Made by a program: the position numbers and the translations under genes. Shown here piece after piece: positions 1-8,219 of a DNA stretch of 64,000 bases. The stretch is from Nocardioides glacieisoli (GTDB taxonomy: Bacteria; Actinomycetota; Actinomycetes; Propionibacteriales; Nocardioidaceae), in assembly GCF_004137245.1 (NCBI RefSeq), contig NZ_SDWS01000003.1, positions 186,001 through 250,000 of the forward strand, written 5' to 3'. The notes under the pieces were generated by a model that was not told where the DNA came from, searched no databases, and saw only the letters and a program-made list of their open reading frames with translations. The first letter of the stretch is position 1. The number at the start of each line of letters is the position of its first letter.

Positions 1-62
1 GGTCTAGGGTGCCGAGAGGGAAAACCCGCCACTGTTCGCAGACGAAAAGGATCGGTCACCTC

Positions 63-1232
63 GTGGACCTGATGGAATTCCAGGCGAAGGAGCTCTTCGC
101 CAAGCACGGAGTCGCAACGACGTTGGGTGTGGTCGCCGAGACCCCCGAGGCCGCGCGCGCAGCCGCCGAGGAGATGGGCGGAGTCACCGTCGTCAAGGCC
201 CAGGTCAAGGCCGGCGGCCGTGGCAAGGCCGGCGGCGTGAAGATCGCCAAGACCGCCGACGAGGCCGAGTCCTACGCCCGCGACATCCTGGGCATGGAGA
301 TCAAGGGCCTCACCGTCAACCGGGTCCTCGTGACCCCGGCGACGCCCCCCGTGGAGGAGTACTACTTCTCCTTCCTGCTCGACCGCTCCAACCGCTCGCA
401 CCTGTGCATCGCCTCGGTCGAGGGCGGCGTGGAGATCGAGGAGGTCGCCAAGACCAACCCCGAGGCCGTCCGGCAGATCCGCATCGACGCGATCGAGGGC
501 GTGACGCCGGAGAAGGCCGCCGCGATCGTCGACGAGGCCAAGTTCCCCGCCGAGCTGCGCGACCAGGCCATCGAGATGGTCCAGAAGCTCTGGCAGGTCT
601 ACGTCCAGGAGGACGCGACCCTCGTCGAGGTCAACCCGCTGGCCCGCCTCGAGGGCGACAAGCTCGAGGCCCTCGACGGCAAGATCTCGCTCGACGACAA
701 CGCCTCCGAGGTGCGCCACCCCGACCACGCGCAGTTCGAGATCCGCGAGGAGGCCGACGCCCTCGAGTCGAAGGCCAAGGACAAGGGCCTCAACTACGTC
801 AAGCTCGACGGCCAGGTCGGCATCATCGGCAACGGCGCGGGCCTCGTGATGAGCACCCTCGACGTGGTCGCGTACGCCGGTGAGGCGCACGGCGGCGTGA
901 AGCCCGCCAACTTCCTCGACATCGGCGGCGGTGCCAACGCCCAGGTGATGGCCGACGGCCTCGACGTGATCCTCAACGACGAGCAGGTCAAGAGCGTCTT
1001 CGTGAACGTCTTCGGCGGCATCACCGCCTGCGACGAGGTCGCCAACGGCATCAAGGGCGCGCTCGAGATCCTCGGTGACGAGGCGTCCAAGCCGCTCGTC
1101 GTACGCCTCGACGGCAACAACGTCGCGGAGGGTCGCCGCATCCTCGACGAGCTCAACCACCCGCTGGTCACCCAGGTCGACACGATGGACGGCGCGGCCG
1201 ACAAGGCCGCCGAGCTCGCCCACCAGGCCTGA
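63..1232 (+). CDS. sucC: Succinyl-CoA synthetase (ADP/GDP-forming), beta subunit
   Basis: This is the beta subunit of the cytoplasmic TCA-cycle enzyme that interconverts succinyl-CoA and succinate with substrate-level NTP formation. The 389-residue protein has the usual family length. An N-terminal ATP-grasp half starts with [14 protein letters not shown], and the C-terminal ligase half carries [10 protein letters not shown] and [14 protein letters not shown] chose the GTG at 63 because AAAGGA lies about 11 nt upstream and the first residues ([11 protein letters not shown]) match the family. The ATG at 72 is the alternative, and the open frame running back to position 9 has no family support. 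sucD follows after 21 nt, so the two subunits are co-transcribed. A TAGGGT box at the left edge of the window could belong to the promoter. Confidence 0.96.
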   Translation: MDLMEFQAKELFAKHGVATTLGVVAETPEAARAAAEEMGGVTVVKAQVKAGGRGKAGGVKIAKTADEAESYARDILGMEIKGLTVNRVLVTPATPPVEEYYFSFLLDRSNRSHLCIASVEGGVEIEEVAKTNPEAVRQIRIDAIEGVTPEKAAAIVDEAKFPAELRDQAIEMVQKLWQVYVQEDATLVEVNPLARLEGDKLEALDGKISLDDNASEVRHPDHAQFEIREEADALESKAKDKGLNYVKLDGQVGIIGNGAGLVMSTLDVVAYAGEAHGGVKPANFLDIGGGANAQVMADGLDVILNDEQVKSVFVNVFGGITACDEVANGIKGALEILGDEASKPLVVRLDGNNVAEGRRILDELNHPLVTQVDTMDGAADKAAELAHQA

Positions 1233-1253
1233 GAGAGAACTGGACACAATCAC

Positions 1254-2135
1254 ATGAGCATCTACCTCAACAAGGACTCCAAGATCATCGTCCAGGGCAT
1301 GACGGGCGGGATGGGCGCGAAGCACACCACCCTCATGGTCGAGTCGGGCGCGAACATCGTGGGCGGCGTCAACGCCCGCAAGGCCGGTACGACGGTCGAG
1401 CTCGGCGGCAAGGAGCTGCCGGTCTTCGGCACCGTCGAGGAGGCCATGAAGGAGACCGGCGCCGACGTGTCCGTCGCCTTCGTGCCGCCCGCCTTCACCA
1501 AGGACGCCTGCATCGAGGCGATCGACGCCGAGATCCCGCTCCTCGTGGTCATCACCGAGGGCGTACCGGTGCTCGACACCGCCGTGGTCGTCCAGTACCT
1601 CGAGGGCAAGTCCACCCGGATGATCGGCCCCAACTGCCCCGGCATCATCACGCCGGAGGAGTCGCTGGCCGGCATCACGCCGCACACCATCGCGGGCAAG
1701 GGCCCGGTGGGCCTGGTGTCGAAGTCGGGCACCCTGACCTACCAGATGATGTTCGAGCTGAAGGACTTCGGCTTCACGACCGCCATCGGGATCGGCGGCG
1801 ACCCCATCGTCGGCACGACGCACATCGACGCCCTCGAGGCGTTCGAGAACGACCCCGACACCAAGGCGATCGTGATGATCGGCGAGATCGGTGGCGACGC
1901 CGAGGAGCGGGCCGCGGCCTACATCAAGGACCATGTGACCAAGCCGGTCGTCGGCTACGTCGCCGGCTTCACGGCTCCGGAGGGCAAGACGATGGGCCAC
2001 GCCGGCGCCATCGTCTCGGGCTCGTCGGGCACCGCGCAGGCCAAGAAGGAGGCCCTCGAGGCCGCCGGGGTCAAGGTCGGCAAGACGCCGTCGGAGACCG
2101 CCGCGCTCATGCGTGAGATCCTCCAGAACCTCTGA
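1254..2135 (+). CDS. sucD: Succinyl-CoA synthetase, alpha subunit
   Basis: This is the CoA-binding, phosphohistidine-bearing alpha subunit that pairs with SucC. The 293-residue protein opens with a Rossmann-type CoA-binding domain ([14 protein letters not shown], residues 12-25). The catalytic histidine is His249 in GHAGAIVSG, followed by the conserved [10 protein letters not shown] region. The start is the ATG preceded by a GAGAGAA-type purine stretch, 21 nt after sucC. A GC-rich hairpin just past the stop closes the operon. Confidence 0.97.
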   Translation: MSIYLNKDSKIIVQGMTGGMGAKHTTLMVESGANIVGGVNARKAGTTVELGGKELPVFGTVEEAMKETGADVSVAFVPPAFTKDACIEAIDAEIPLLVVITEGVPVLDTAVVVQYLEGKSTRMIGPNCPGIITPEESLAGITPHTIAGKGPVGLVSKSGTLTYQMMFELKDFGFTTAIGIGGDPIVGTTHIDALEAFENDPDTKAIVMIGEIGGDAEERAAAYIKDHVTKPVVGYVAGFTAPEGKTMGHAGAIVSGSSGTAQAKKEALEAAGVKVGKTPSETAALMREILQNL

Positions 2136-2149
2136 TCAACGACTCTCGA

Positions 2150-2181
2150 GACGGCTCCGCAGGTCCACCTGCGGGGCCGTC
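2150..2181 (+). terminator. Hairpin terminator after sucCD
   Basis: GACGGCTCCGCAGGT pairs with ACCTGCGGGGCCGTC across a 2-nt loop with one mismatch. It starts 14 nt after the sucD stop and is followed by only a weak T-rich stretch. It probably ends the sucCD transcript. Confidence 0.7.
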
Positions 2182-2354
2182 GTCGATTTCGCTTGGTCGT
2201 GGCGGTGGCGGGCCGGTCGCTGGGCCTCCCACAGGATCCGCCACACGACGTGTGCGCCGAGGAGGCGCACCGGCGCCACCGCTGAGACGCGGCGCGGCGA
2301 GGGGAGGGTCGGGCAGGCCGAGCTGGCCAGCGTCGAAGGAATGGACATGACTGG

Positions 2355-3665
2355 TTAACACCCCGTTTTCGTGAACTGACACATCTTGGCGATCGACGTC
2401 GCGGCCTGGGAGCCCATGGCCTCGACCTGTTGCTGCCCGTCGCCGCCCGGATGACCGGCATGGCCCCCGTGGGCGAGGACGAGCACCGCGCGTCCGACCC
2501 GCACGACGACGGTGGTCCCACCGAAGGCCGACGGACCTCCGTCAAAGGTGTCGCGCTCGAGTATCGCCCACGCCTCGTCCCCCAGCGCGACCGGGCGGAC
2601 CTCACGTTCGGTCCCGAACCTGTCGTCCCCGGGCGGCTCGGTGGGACAGGACTGCAGCTGCGCGACCAGTCCGTCGACCATCTCCTCGGCCCCGGCCTCG
2701 TCGGCGTACGTCGTCAGCACGCGGGTCCGGTAGTCCTCGGCGCTGTCCCACTGGGCCCGGAGCCGGTCGGCGTGCGGGGGATCGACCCACGTCTCGCCGC
2801 AGATCGTGAACCGGACCGCCTCGTCCGACCGCGTCGGGCCGACCCGGCCCTCGCCGTCGGCCTCCGAGCTCCTCGGCCAGCCGGCGAGCATCGGGAAGTC
2901 GTCCGGGATCGCGGACGACGAGGCCGTCTCGGTGGGTGTCTCGGTGGGTGTCTCGGTGGGTGTCTCGGTTGGCGTCTCGGTCTCGGCGAAGACGTCCATC
3001 GCCTCGACGGTCTCCGCCACGCCCTCGGTGGTCTGGTCGACGCCCTCGGCCACCTCCGGCCACTCGCCGTAGGTCCGGGTCACCAGCAGGGCCGACCCGA
3101 CCGGCACGACGTGGACGACGAGGTGGCCGGGCCCGGGGTCGCCGTCGAAGACGTACCCCTGCACGAGGACGGCCGCGGGAGCCTCGCCGAAGGTCGACCC
3201 CCGCACCTCGGTGGTGGTGGCCATGCCACCCGTGCCGGCGGAGCCGTCGCAGGTCGAGGGCAGGTCGGCGAAGGCCTGCGCGACCAGCGCCGCAGCGTCG
3301 GGGCTGCCGAGGAGCACCAGCTCGCGGGTGTCGGCGGACTCGCCGCCGCTGTTGTCGGCGACCATGCGGTCGCGCGTGCCCAGTCCGCGCAGCGGGGAAG
3401 TGCCGCACAGCTCGAGGTCGCGCAGTCCGGTGCCGGTGCGGGATGTGGGGACGCTGTCCGCGGGACCGCCCATCCCGGCGGTCAGGGGGAAGTCGTCGGG
3501 GATGCCGGTCGTCGGCAACGTCGTGGCCGTCTCCTGCTCCGACGTGCCGTCCGCGGCCGCCGAGCCGGATCCGCCTGACGCGTCACCCGACGACTGGCTG
3601 CCGCACGCGGCGAGCGCGAACGTGCAGGCCAGGACCGCGGGGAGCAGTCGAGCGGGGGACCTCAT
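2355..3665 (-). CDS. Secreted lipoprotein with a duplicated domain and Thr-Glu-Pro linker
   Basis: The function is unknown. The 436-residue product has a lipoprotein signal peptide with lipobox LAAC (Cys21), so it should be anchored on the outer face of the membrane. Two similar halves both begin with IPDDFP (near residues 55 and 250) and each carries an ExCGxS/ICGET-like cysteine segment, which indicates internal duplication. They are joined by a linker of about five TETP units encoded by a 12-bp tandem repeat. Ser/Gly/Asp-rich sequence follows the lipid-anchored cysteine, as is usual for exposed lipoproteins. It is convergent with sucD and appears monocistronic. Confidence 0.8.
   Translation of the reverse strand: MRSPARLLPAVLACTFALAACGSQSSGDASGGSGSAAADGTSEQETATTLPTTGIPDDFPLTAGMGGPADSVPTSRTGTGLRDLELCGTSPLRGLGTRDRMVADNSGGESADTRELVLLGSPDAAALVAQAFADLPSTCDGSAGTGGMATTTEVRGSTFGEAPAAVLVQGYVFDGDPGPGHLVVHVVPVGSALLVTRTYGEWPEVAEGVDQTTEGVAETVEAMDVFAETETPTETPTETPTETPTETASSSAIPDDFPMLAGWPRSSEADGEGRVGPTRSDEAVRFTICGETWVDPPHADRLRAQWDSAEDYRTRVLTTYADEAGAEEMVDGLVAQLQSCPTEPPGDDRFGTEREVRPVALGDEAWAILERDTFDGGPSAFGGTTVVVRVGRAVLVLAHGGHAGHPGGDGQQQVEAMGSQAATSIAKMCQFTKTGC
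2929..2976 (-). repeat. 12-bp tandem repeat encoding the TETP linker
   Basis: Four direct copies of TCGGTGGGTGTC lie in tandem, the last diverged to TCGGTTGGCGTC. They lie in frame inside the lipoprotein gene and encode its repeated Thr-Glu-Thr-Pro linker. Copy number could vary by slippage without breaking the frame, because the unit is 12 bp. Confidence 0.9.
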
Positions 3666-3733
3666 GACACCTAAGACACCGCGGGGGGTGAAAAGGTTGC
3701 GTCAGTCCCTCCGCAGGCTCAATCGGGGAAGGC

Positions 3734-5632
3734 TCAGCGGGAGAGGCCCTCGAGGCGCTCGAGCATCCGCCGGGAGAGCTCGACGAAGTCGTCGCGCGCC
3801 ATCGTCTGGTCGTTCCCCGGGGCGAAGCCGAGCTGCGACACGGCCGTGCCGTCGCGCACGATCGCCATCAGGAAGGGGAAGGACTGGCTGTCGTTGAGCT
3901 CGATCGAGAGAGCCCACACGCTGACCTCCGTCACCCTGGACGACGAGGAGGCGAGCGGGGTGACCGAGGTGCCGAGGTTGGCCTGGCCGCACTGCCGGAT
4001 CCGGGTGCGGACGGTCTCGACGAACTTCCGGGCCCTGACCGGCGTCATCTCGCCGATCGTCTGCGTCAGCCCGAGCTGCTGGGTGGCATTGGGCGTCTCC
4101 GGGAAGACGAAGGTGCGGGTGCGCGCGCGGGTGATGCCGCTTCCGGTGAAGGTGGTGCGGTCACAGGGGGAGTCCGCGAAGTTGGTACGCGCCCTCTCGG
4201 GGTCCGTGCCCACCCACGGCCCGCGCACCGAGGTGACGGGCGGCAGGTCGACCACGGACAGGAAGCCGGGGGGCGCACCGATGTCGAGGGGCGGGGTCCG
4301 GTTCGAGCGCGCCCGGCCCGCGCACGCCCCGGCACCCTCGGTGCCGCAGAGCGCGTTGACGGAGGCGGCGAGGCCGGTGAGGGTCGCCTTGTCGCTCGGT
4401 GCGCGACCGGTGCTGCGGACGACGGTGGTGACCACGAGGCTGCCGGTGCGGGCCACGCCCACGGTGAGGGTCGCGGGCTGCTTGCCCCACGTCCGCAGCC
4501 GGAACGCGCGGGCCTCGTCGCCGACGCGCTTGACCGTGCGGGTGTCCATGAGCTGGGTGCGCGGGTCGGCGCACCCGGCGTACCAGACCGACGCGGTCTG
4601 GAAGCTCGCCGCAGCCTGGTCGCCGTCGCGTGACAGCTCGACGAGCTGGACGGCGGTCGCGGCCACCTGCGTCTCGCTGCGCTTGCGGGTGCGCTGCCGG
4701 TCGCCCTTGCCGACCGTCGTGCGCACCGTGCGGGTCGCGGTGCCCTCCCAGGTGCGGGCGAGGGCGGTGACGCCCTCGGGGTCGGCGAACCGCTCCCGCT
4801 GGCAGGGGGCGAGGAGGCCGTTGCCCGACAGGTTGTCCGTGGTGGCGGTCTCCGACCAGTCGAGGTCGGCGCCGAAGCGCGCCATCTGGGCCGGGGACAG
4901 CAGGGCCGCCTCGTCGACGATCGGCTCGCCCGTGGCGCTGGCAGGTTCCGGGGCGTGGACGGTGATCCCGGCCGACACCTTCTCCTCGCTCAGGCTCGTC
5001 GGCTCGGCGTCGGCGCCAGTGGCCACCAGCGAGCCGGACACGACGAGGGCGGCGGCGGCCACCCCGGCACCGATGACCGTGTGCGTGCGACGACGTGCGG
5101 CGCCCGCGCGGCGGATGACGGTCGCCCGCGGCCACCGGATCTCCTCGAGCGGGGCGGCGAGGTCCTGGAGGAGGCGGCGTACGTCCGTCGTCTGGGTGTC
5201 GCGCGCCAGCGAGAACTGCGACGTGGCGGTCTGCAGCTCGCGCTCGGCGTCGGAGCGCGGGAGGCCGACCATGCGGCCGATGTCGGTCAGGGATAGCGAG
5301 GAGAGCGCGTTGAGCACCAGCAGCTCACGCTGGCGCGGGGTCAGCTTGGCGAGCGCGTCGAGGGTGGCGCGCACCTCGGGGGCCAGGGACTTGTCGCGGT
5401 GCCAGATGCGGGCGGTGTGCTTGCGTCGCGCCCGCCGGAAGGCGAGGGGGCGGACGTAGCCGTCGCGGTCGTCGAGGCCGCTGACCTTGCGCCAGTGGTG
5501 CCAGGTGACGACGAACGCGGCCCGCACGGCAGCCCGGGAGGCCGGCGCGTCGCCGGTGAGGGCGTACGCCTCGTGCAGCAGGCGCGTGCGCGTCTCGACG
5601 TAGTAGGCGTCGAAGGTCTCGGGGCTCCTCAT
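3734..5632 (-). CDS. Sigma-70-like DNA-binding domain fused to a transmembrane extracellular sensor
   Basis: The 632-residue protein has three parts. Residues 1-145 resemble an ECF sigma factor: a region-2-like helical segment, then a region-4 helix-turn-helix starting KLTPRQRELLVL (about 97-108) with LTDIGRMVGLP. A single transmembrane helix spans about 185-205. The rest is an extracellular region of two related segments with paired cysteines, reminiscent of PknH-type sensor domains. If the topology is right, a DNA-binding domain is tethered to the inner membrane face under control of an external domain. I chose the ATG giving MRSPETFDAYY; a start 13 codons upstream is possible but unlike sigma N-termini. 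No anti-sigma gene is adjacent. Whether it binds RNA polymerase is inference. Confidence 0.75.
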   Translation of the reverse strand: MRSPETFDAYYVETRTRLLHEAYALTGDAPASRAAVRAAFVVTWHHWRKVSGLDDRDGYVRPLAFRRARRKHTARIWHRDKSLAPEVRATLDALAKLTPRQRELLVLNALSSLSLTDIGRMVGLPRSDAERELQTATSQFSLARDTQTTDVRRLLQDLAAPLEEIRWPRATVIRRAGAARRRTHTVIGAGVAAAALVVSGSLVATGADAEPTSLSEEKVSAGITVHAPEPASATGEPIVDEAALLSPAQMARFGADLDWSETATTDNLSGNGLLAPCQRERFADPEGVTALARTWEGTATRTVRTTVGKGDRQRTRKRSETQVAATAVQLVELSRDGDQAAASFQTASVWYAGCADPRTQLMDTRTVKRVGDEARAFRLRTWGKQPATLTVGVARTGSLVVTTVVRSTGRAPSDKATLTGLAASVNALCGTEGAGACAGRARSNRTPPLDIGAPPGFLSVVDLPPVTSVRGPWVGTDPERARTNFADSPCDRTTFTGSGITRARTRTFVFPETPNATQQLGLTQTIGEMTPVRARKFVETVRTRIRQCGQANLGTSVTPLASSSSRVTEVSVWALSIELNDSQSFPFLMAIVRDGTAVSQLGFAPGNDQTMARDDFVELSRRMLERLEGLSR

Positions 5633-5681
5633 GGCCCGCTCAACGGTACGGGAGTGGCACACGGTGCGCACATCGGTCGTC

Positions 5682-5716
5682 GGCGGTGTGGGAGCACGGT
5701 CAGCCGCGGGTGCCGG
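5682..5716 (+). repeat. 35-bp direct repeat, left copy
   Basis: This segment matches 6179-6213 at 31 of 35 positions, in the same orientation, with core GTGGGAGCACGGTC. The two copies bracket the small secreted protein gene. They could be the footprint of an insertion or of an old duplication. Confidence 0.65.
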
Positions 5717-5746
5717 CTCCGCACGGACCTCGCGAGGAGCGGTCGA

Positions 5747-6049
5747 TCAGCTCCAGACCCACGCGGTGCGGATCTGGAAGCTCAGGGGCGTGCCGTAGGA
5801 GCATCGAGCAACAGAGGGAACTCCCGTGCCGTAGCGACGGGCGTCACCAGTGACGTAGCCGCCGTCCCGGCACTCGAGAAGGATGTAGTACCTGTTGCCC
5901 GACCCCGAAGAGCAGAAGGCTCTGATCTCGACTCCACCATCCGCTGACCCAAAAGTGCAGACGGCCGCCGACGCGGGGGCGCTGGCCCCGACTGTGAACG
6001 TCAAGCTCCCGAGAACGGCCGCGAGAAAAAACAAGATCCTGTGCTTCAC
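5747..6049 (-). CDS. Small secreted cysteine-containing protein
   Basis: The product is 100 residues with no recognised family. A signal peptide (VKHRILFFLAAVLGSL..., cleavage after ASA near residue 28) precedes a mature domain of about 70 residues. The mature part has four cysteines (VCTF, AFCSS, LECRD, ARCSY), compatible with two disulfides, and is Gly/Ser/Tyr-rich. The GTG start is chosen because a GGGGGA ribosome-binding site lies 7 nt upstream and the signal peptide begins exactly there. The start region is AT-richer than its neighbours, and the gene sits between 35-bp direct repeats, so recent acquisition is possible. Confidence 0.72.
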   Translation of the reverse strand: MKHRILFFLAAVLGSLTFTVGASAPASAAVCTFGSADGGVEIRAFCSSGSGNRYYILLECRDGGYVTGDARRYGTGVPSVARCSYGTPLSFQIRTAWVWS

Positions 6050-6178
6050 GTGTGAAATCCCCCGAGTTGAATGATCCGGAACGGCTGGCCGATCGGCGAG
6101 CCTCTCGGGCGCGAACGGTAGTAGACGCCAGCGTCCGGTGACAAGGTCGCTCGAGGTGGTCGAAGCCTCCGTTCGGCG

Positions 6179-6213
6179 GGCGGCGTGGGAGCACGGTCCG
6201 TCGTGGGTGCCGG
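6179..6213 (+). repeat. 35-bp direct repeat, right copy
   Basis: This is the second copy of the 5682-5716 sequence, differing at four positions. It lies immediately upstream of the DUF6350 gene, so it may carry that gene's original promoter-proximal sequence. Confidence 0.65.
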
Positions 6214-6230
6214 GTGATGATGGATCGGCC

Positions 6231-7487
6231 ATGACGTCGCTCCTCACCCGTCCCGACACTGTGCGGACCGACCCTGCCCGGCAGCGGCCTCTGGTCCTGA
6301 TCGCGACCCTCGGTGGTGCGTGCGCGGCGCTCGCCCCGCTGGTCGTCCTGCTGGCCGTCGGGGTCATCGGCTGGTTCGTCACCGACGCCGGCGTGCACGG
6401 CGCCCCGCGCGACGGGATGCGGGTGGGCGCCCTCGCGTGGCTGGCCGGCCACGGGTCCGGCTTCACCGTCCTGGGCGCCCGCGTGACGATCGTGCCGCTC
6501 GGCATCACCGCGATGAGCGTCTGGTCCATGTGGCGCCTGGGCCACCGCGTCGGTGACGCGGTCTCCAGCCACGGCCCCGACGCCGACCGCATCTCCGACG
6601 GCGAGCGCGACCTCACGGTCCCGATCGCGATCGCGACCTTCTTCGCCGGCTACGCCGTCGTGGCGGTCGTCGTCGCCACGCTCGCCGCCGGCACGACCGC
6701 GGACCCGTCCGTGCCGCGCGTGCTCGCCTGGACGACCGTGATGACCGCGCTGGTCGCGGCCCCTGCGATCGCAACCGGCTCGGGCCGTGCCGCCATCTGG
6801 GCGGCCCTCGCGCCGCCGACCGTGCGGGCCGGGGCGGCAGTCGCGGGTGCCGTGCTCGGCACGCTGCTCGTGGTCTCGATGGTGACCTTCCTGGCCGCGC
6901 TGGCGATGTCGTTCGGCGAGGCGGCGACGATGACCTCGAGCCTCCACCCGAGCCCGGCCGAGGCCGGCCTCTACTCCGTCGTCAACGCCGCCTTCGCGCC
7001 CAACGCCGCGCTCTACGCCGGCTCGTTCCTGCTCGGCCCGGGCTTCGCGGTCGGCGGTGCCACGCTGGTCTCGCCGGCAGCGGTCGTCGTCGGACCCCTC
7101 CCGGTCGTGCCCGTGCTCGCGGCACTGCCCTCGGTCGGTACGCCGGCGGGCTGGGTGGGCGGCCTGATGGTGATCCCGCCGCTGGTCGCCGCGGTCGCCG
7201 CCTACCGCACGCTGCGGCCGCGCGCGCTGACCTGGGACCAGGTCGCGCTGGCCGGGTGCGGCGGCGGGCTGGTCGCCGGCTTCGGCTTCGCCCTGCTCGC
7301 CTCGCTCTCCGGCGGCGCCGCCGGACCGGGACGGATGCGCTTCGTCGGGCCGTTCACCCGCGACGTGCTGTTCCACTCGGTCACCGCGTGCGGTGTCGGT
7401 GCGCTGCTCGGTGCCTCCGTCGTCGCACTGCTGGTGTGGCGCTCGAACCGGGCCTGGCCGGAGCCGGAGTCCGCCGAGGACGCCTAG
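6231..7487 (+). CDS. DUF6350 family polytopic membrane protein
   Basis: This is an integral membrane protein of 418 residues with many hydrophobic segments, beginning at LVLIATLGGACAALAPLVVLLAVG. The position immediately before purN matches the conserved actinobacterial DUF6350 family, whose function is not established. I chose the ATG giving MTSLLTRPDTV. The upstream extension of the frame overlaps the direct repeat and has no membrane-protein character. Its TAG stop codon is also the first half of the predicted purN -10 box. Confidence 0.82.
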   Translation: MTSLLTRPDTVRTDPARQRPLVLIATLGGACAALAPLVVLLAVGVIGWFVTDAGVHGAPRDGMRVGALAWLAGHGSGFTVLGARVTIVPLGITAMSVWSMWRLGHRVGDAVSSHGPDADRISDGERDLTVPIAIATFFAGYAVVAVVVATLAAGTTADPSVPRVLAWTTVMTALVAAPAIATGSGRAAIWAALAPPTVRAGAAVAGAVLGTLLVVSMVTFLAALAMSFGEAATMTSSLHPSPAEAGLYSVVNAAFAPNAALYAGSFLLGPGFAVGGATLVSPAAVVVGPLPVVPVLAALPSVGTPAGWVGGLMVIPPLVAAVAAYRTLRPRALTWDQVALAGCGGGLVAGFGFALLASLSGGAAGPGRMRFVGPFTRDVLFHSVTACGVGALLGASVVALLVWRSNRAWPEPESAEDA

Positions 7488-7490
7488 ACT
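7485..7490 (+). promoter_or_regulatory. Predicted -10 box (TAGACT) for leaderless purN
   Basis: TAGACT lies 8 nt before the purN GTG, placing the likely transcription start at the start codon. Its TAG is the stop codon of the preceding gene. Confidence 0.55.
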
Positions 7491-7498
7491 CACCGCTC

Positions 7499-8116
7499 GT
7501 GAACCGCCCCGCGCGCCTCGTCGTCCTCGTCTCGGGGTCCGGCACCAACCTGCAGGCCCTGCTCGACGCCTGTGCCGATCCGTCGTACGGCGCCCGCGTG
7601 GTCGCCGTCGGTGCGGACCGGGACGGCATCGAGGGCCTGGCGCGCGCCGATCGGGCCGGCATCCCCACCTTCACGCGGTCGGTGACGGACTTCGAGACCC
7701 GCGAGGGCTGGGACGCCGCGCTGGCGACCGTGGTGGAGCGCTTCGAGCCCGACGTGGTGGTGTCGGCGGGCTTCATGAAGCTGCTGTCGACGGACTTCCT
7801 GGAGAAGTTCCTGACGCTCAACACCCACCCGGCGCTGTGCCCGGCCTTCCCGGGGATGCACGGTCCGCGCGACGCGCTCGAGCACGGCGTCAAGGTCACC
7901 GGGGCCACCCTCTTCGTGGTCGACGCCGGCGTCGACACCGGCCCGATCGTCGCGCAGGTGCCCGTCGAGGTGGCCGAGGACGACGACGTCGAGTCGCTCC
8001 ACGAACGGATCAAGACCGCCGAGCGGGCGATGCTCGTCGAGGCGGTCGGCCGGATCGCGCGCGACGGGATCACGGTCGACGGCCGCCGGGTTCGCATCGG
8101 CGGGCGGGATCGCTAG
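7499..8116 (+). CDS. purN: Phosphoribosylglycinamide formyltransferase
   Basis: This enzyme transfers a formyl group from 10-formyl-THF to GAR, the third step of purine synthesis, in the cytoplasm. The 205-residue protein is typical in length. It has the N-terminal substrate loop SGSGTNLQ, the catalytic-region motif NTHPALCPAFPGMHG (Asn and His of the active site) and the C-terminal DxGxDTGPIVAQ with the catalytic Asp. The GTG start directly begins the conserved RLVVLVSGSG strand and follows a -10-like box with no Shine-Dalgarno, so a leaderless message is likely. purH and folD, which make and use the same cofactor pool, lie downstream. Confidence 0.96.
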   Translation: MNRPARLVVLVSGSGTNLQALLDACADPSYGARVVAVGADRDGIEGLARADRAGIPTFTRSVTDFETREGWDAALATVVERFEPDVVVSAGFMKLLSTDFLEKFLTLNTHPALCPAFPGMHGPRDALEHGVKVTGATLFVVDAGVDTGPIVAQVPVEVAEDDDVESLHERIKTAERAMLVEAVGRIARDGITVDGRRVRIGGRDR

Positions 8117-8119
8117 TCT
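8114..8119 (+). promoter_or_regulatory. Predicted -10 box (TAGTCT) driving the riboswitch-purH transcript
   Basis: TAGTCT overlaps the purN stop codon and ends about 7 nt before the first conserved bases of the ZTP aptamer. A transcript starting there would begin with the riboswitch. Confidence 0.5.
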
Positions 8120-8123
8120 GCTG

Positions 8124-8194
8124 CCACACGACTGGCGCAGGTGGGCCACCACCAGGGAGTGACGCGCGGGAGCATCGAACGCCTGGGTGCCCCG
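8124..8194 (+). ncRNA. ZTP (pfl motif) riboswitch in the purH leader
   Basis: The sequence CACGACTGGCGCAGGTGGG, then a CCACCACCAGGGAGTG segment, a GCGCGGGAGC stem region and the distal conserved GCCTGGGTGCC match the order and spacing of the ZTP/ZMP-sensing pfl motif. The pseudoknot-forming loop elements GGGAG and GCCTGGG are both present. The class senses ZMP/ZTP, the AICAR derivatives that accumulate when 10-formyl-THF is short. It fits purH, whose product consumes AICAR. It ends about 25 nt before the purH start, so control could act on translation or through early termination. Confidence 0.88.
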
Positions 8195-8219
8195 ACTCAA
8201 TCACCATCCGAGGAGTCCC

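Noticed and set aside
2929..2976. Short tandem repeat as a regulatory or CRISPR element
   Set aside because: The 12-bp units are in frame and translate to a Thr-Glu-Pro linker inside a lipoprotein.
5844..7493. 549-codon minus-strand frame opposite DUF6350
   Set aside because: The plus-strand membrane protein before purN is the conserved gene, and the minus frame is low-complexity Arg/Gly/Asp sequence.
8187..8219. Earlier GTG start for purH
   Set aside because: It falls in the ZTP riboswitch and adds 11 residues with no family support.
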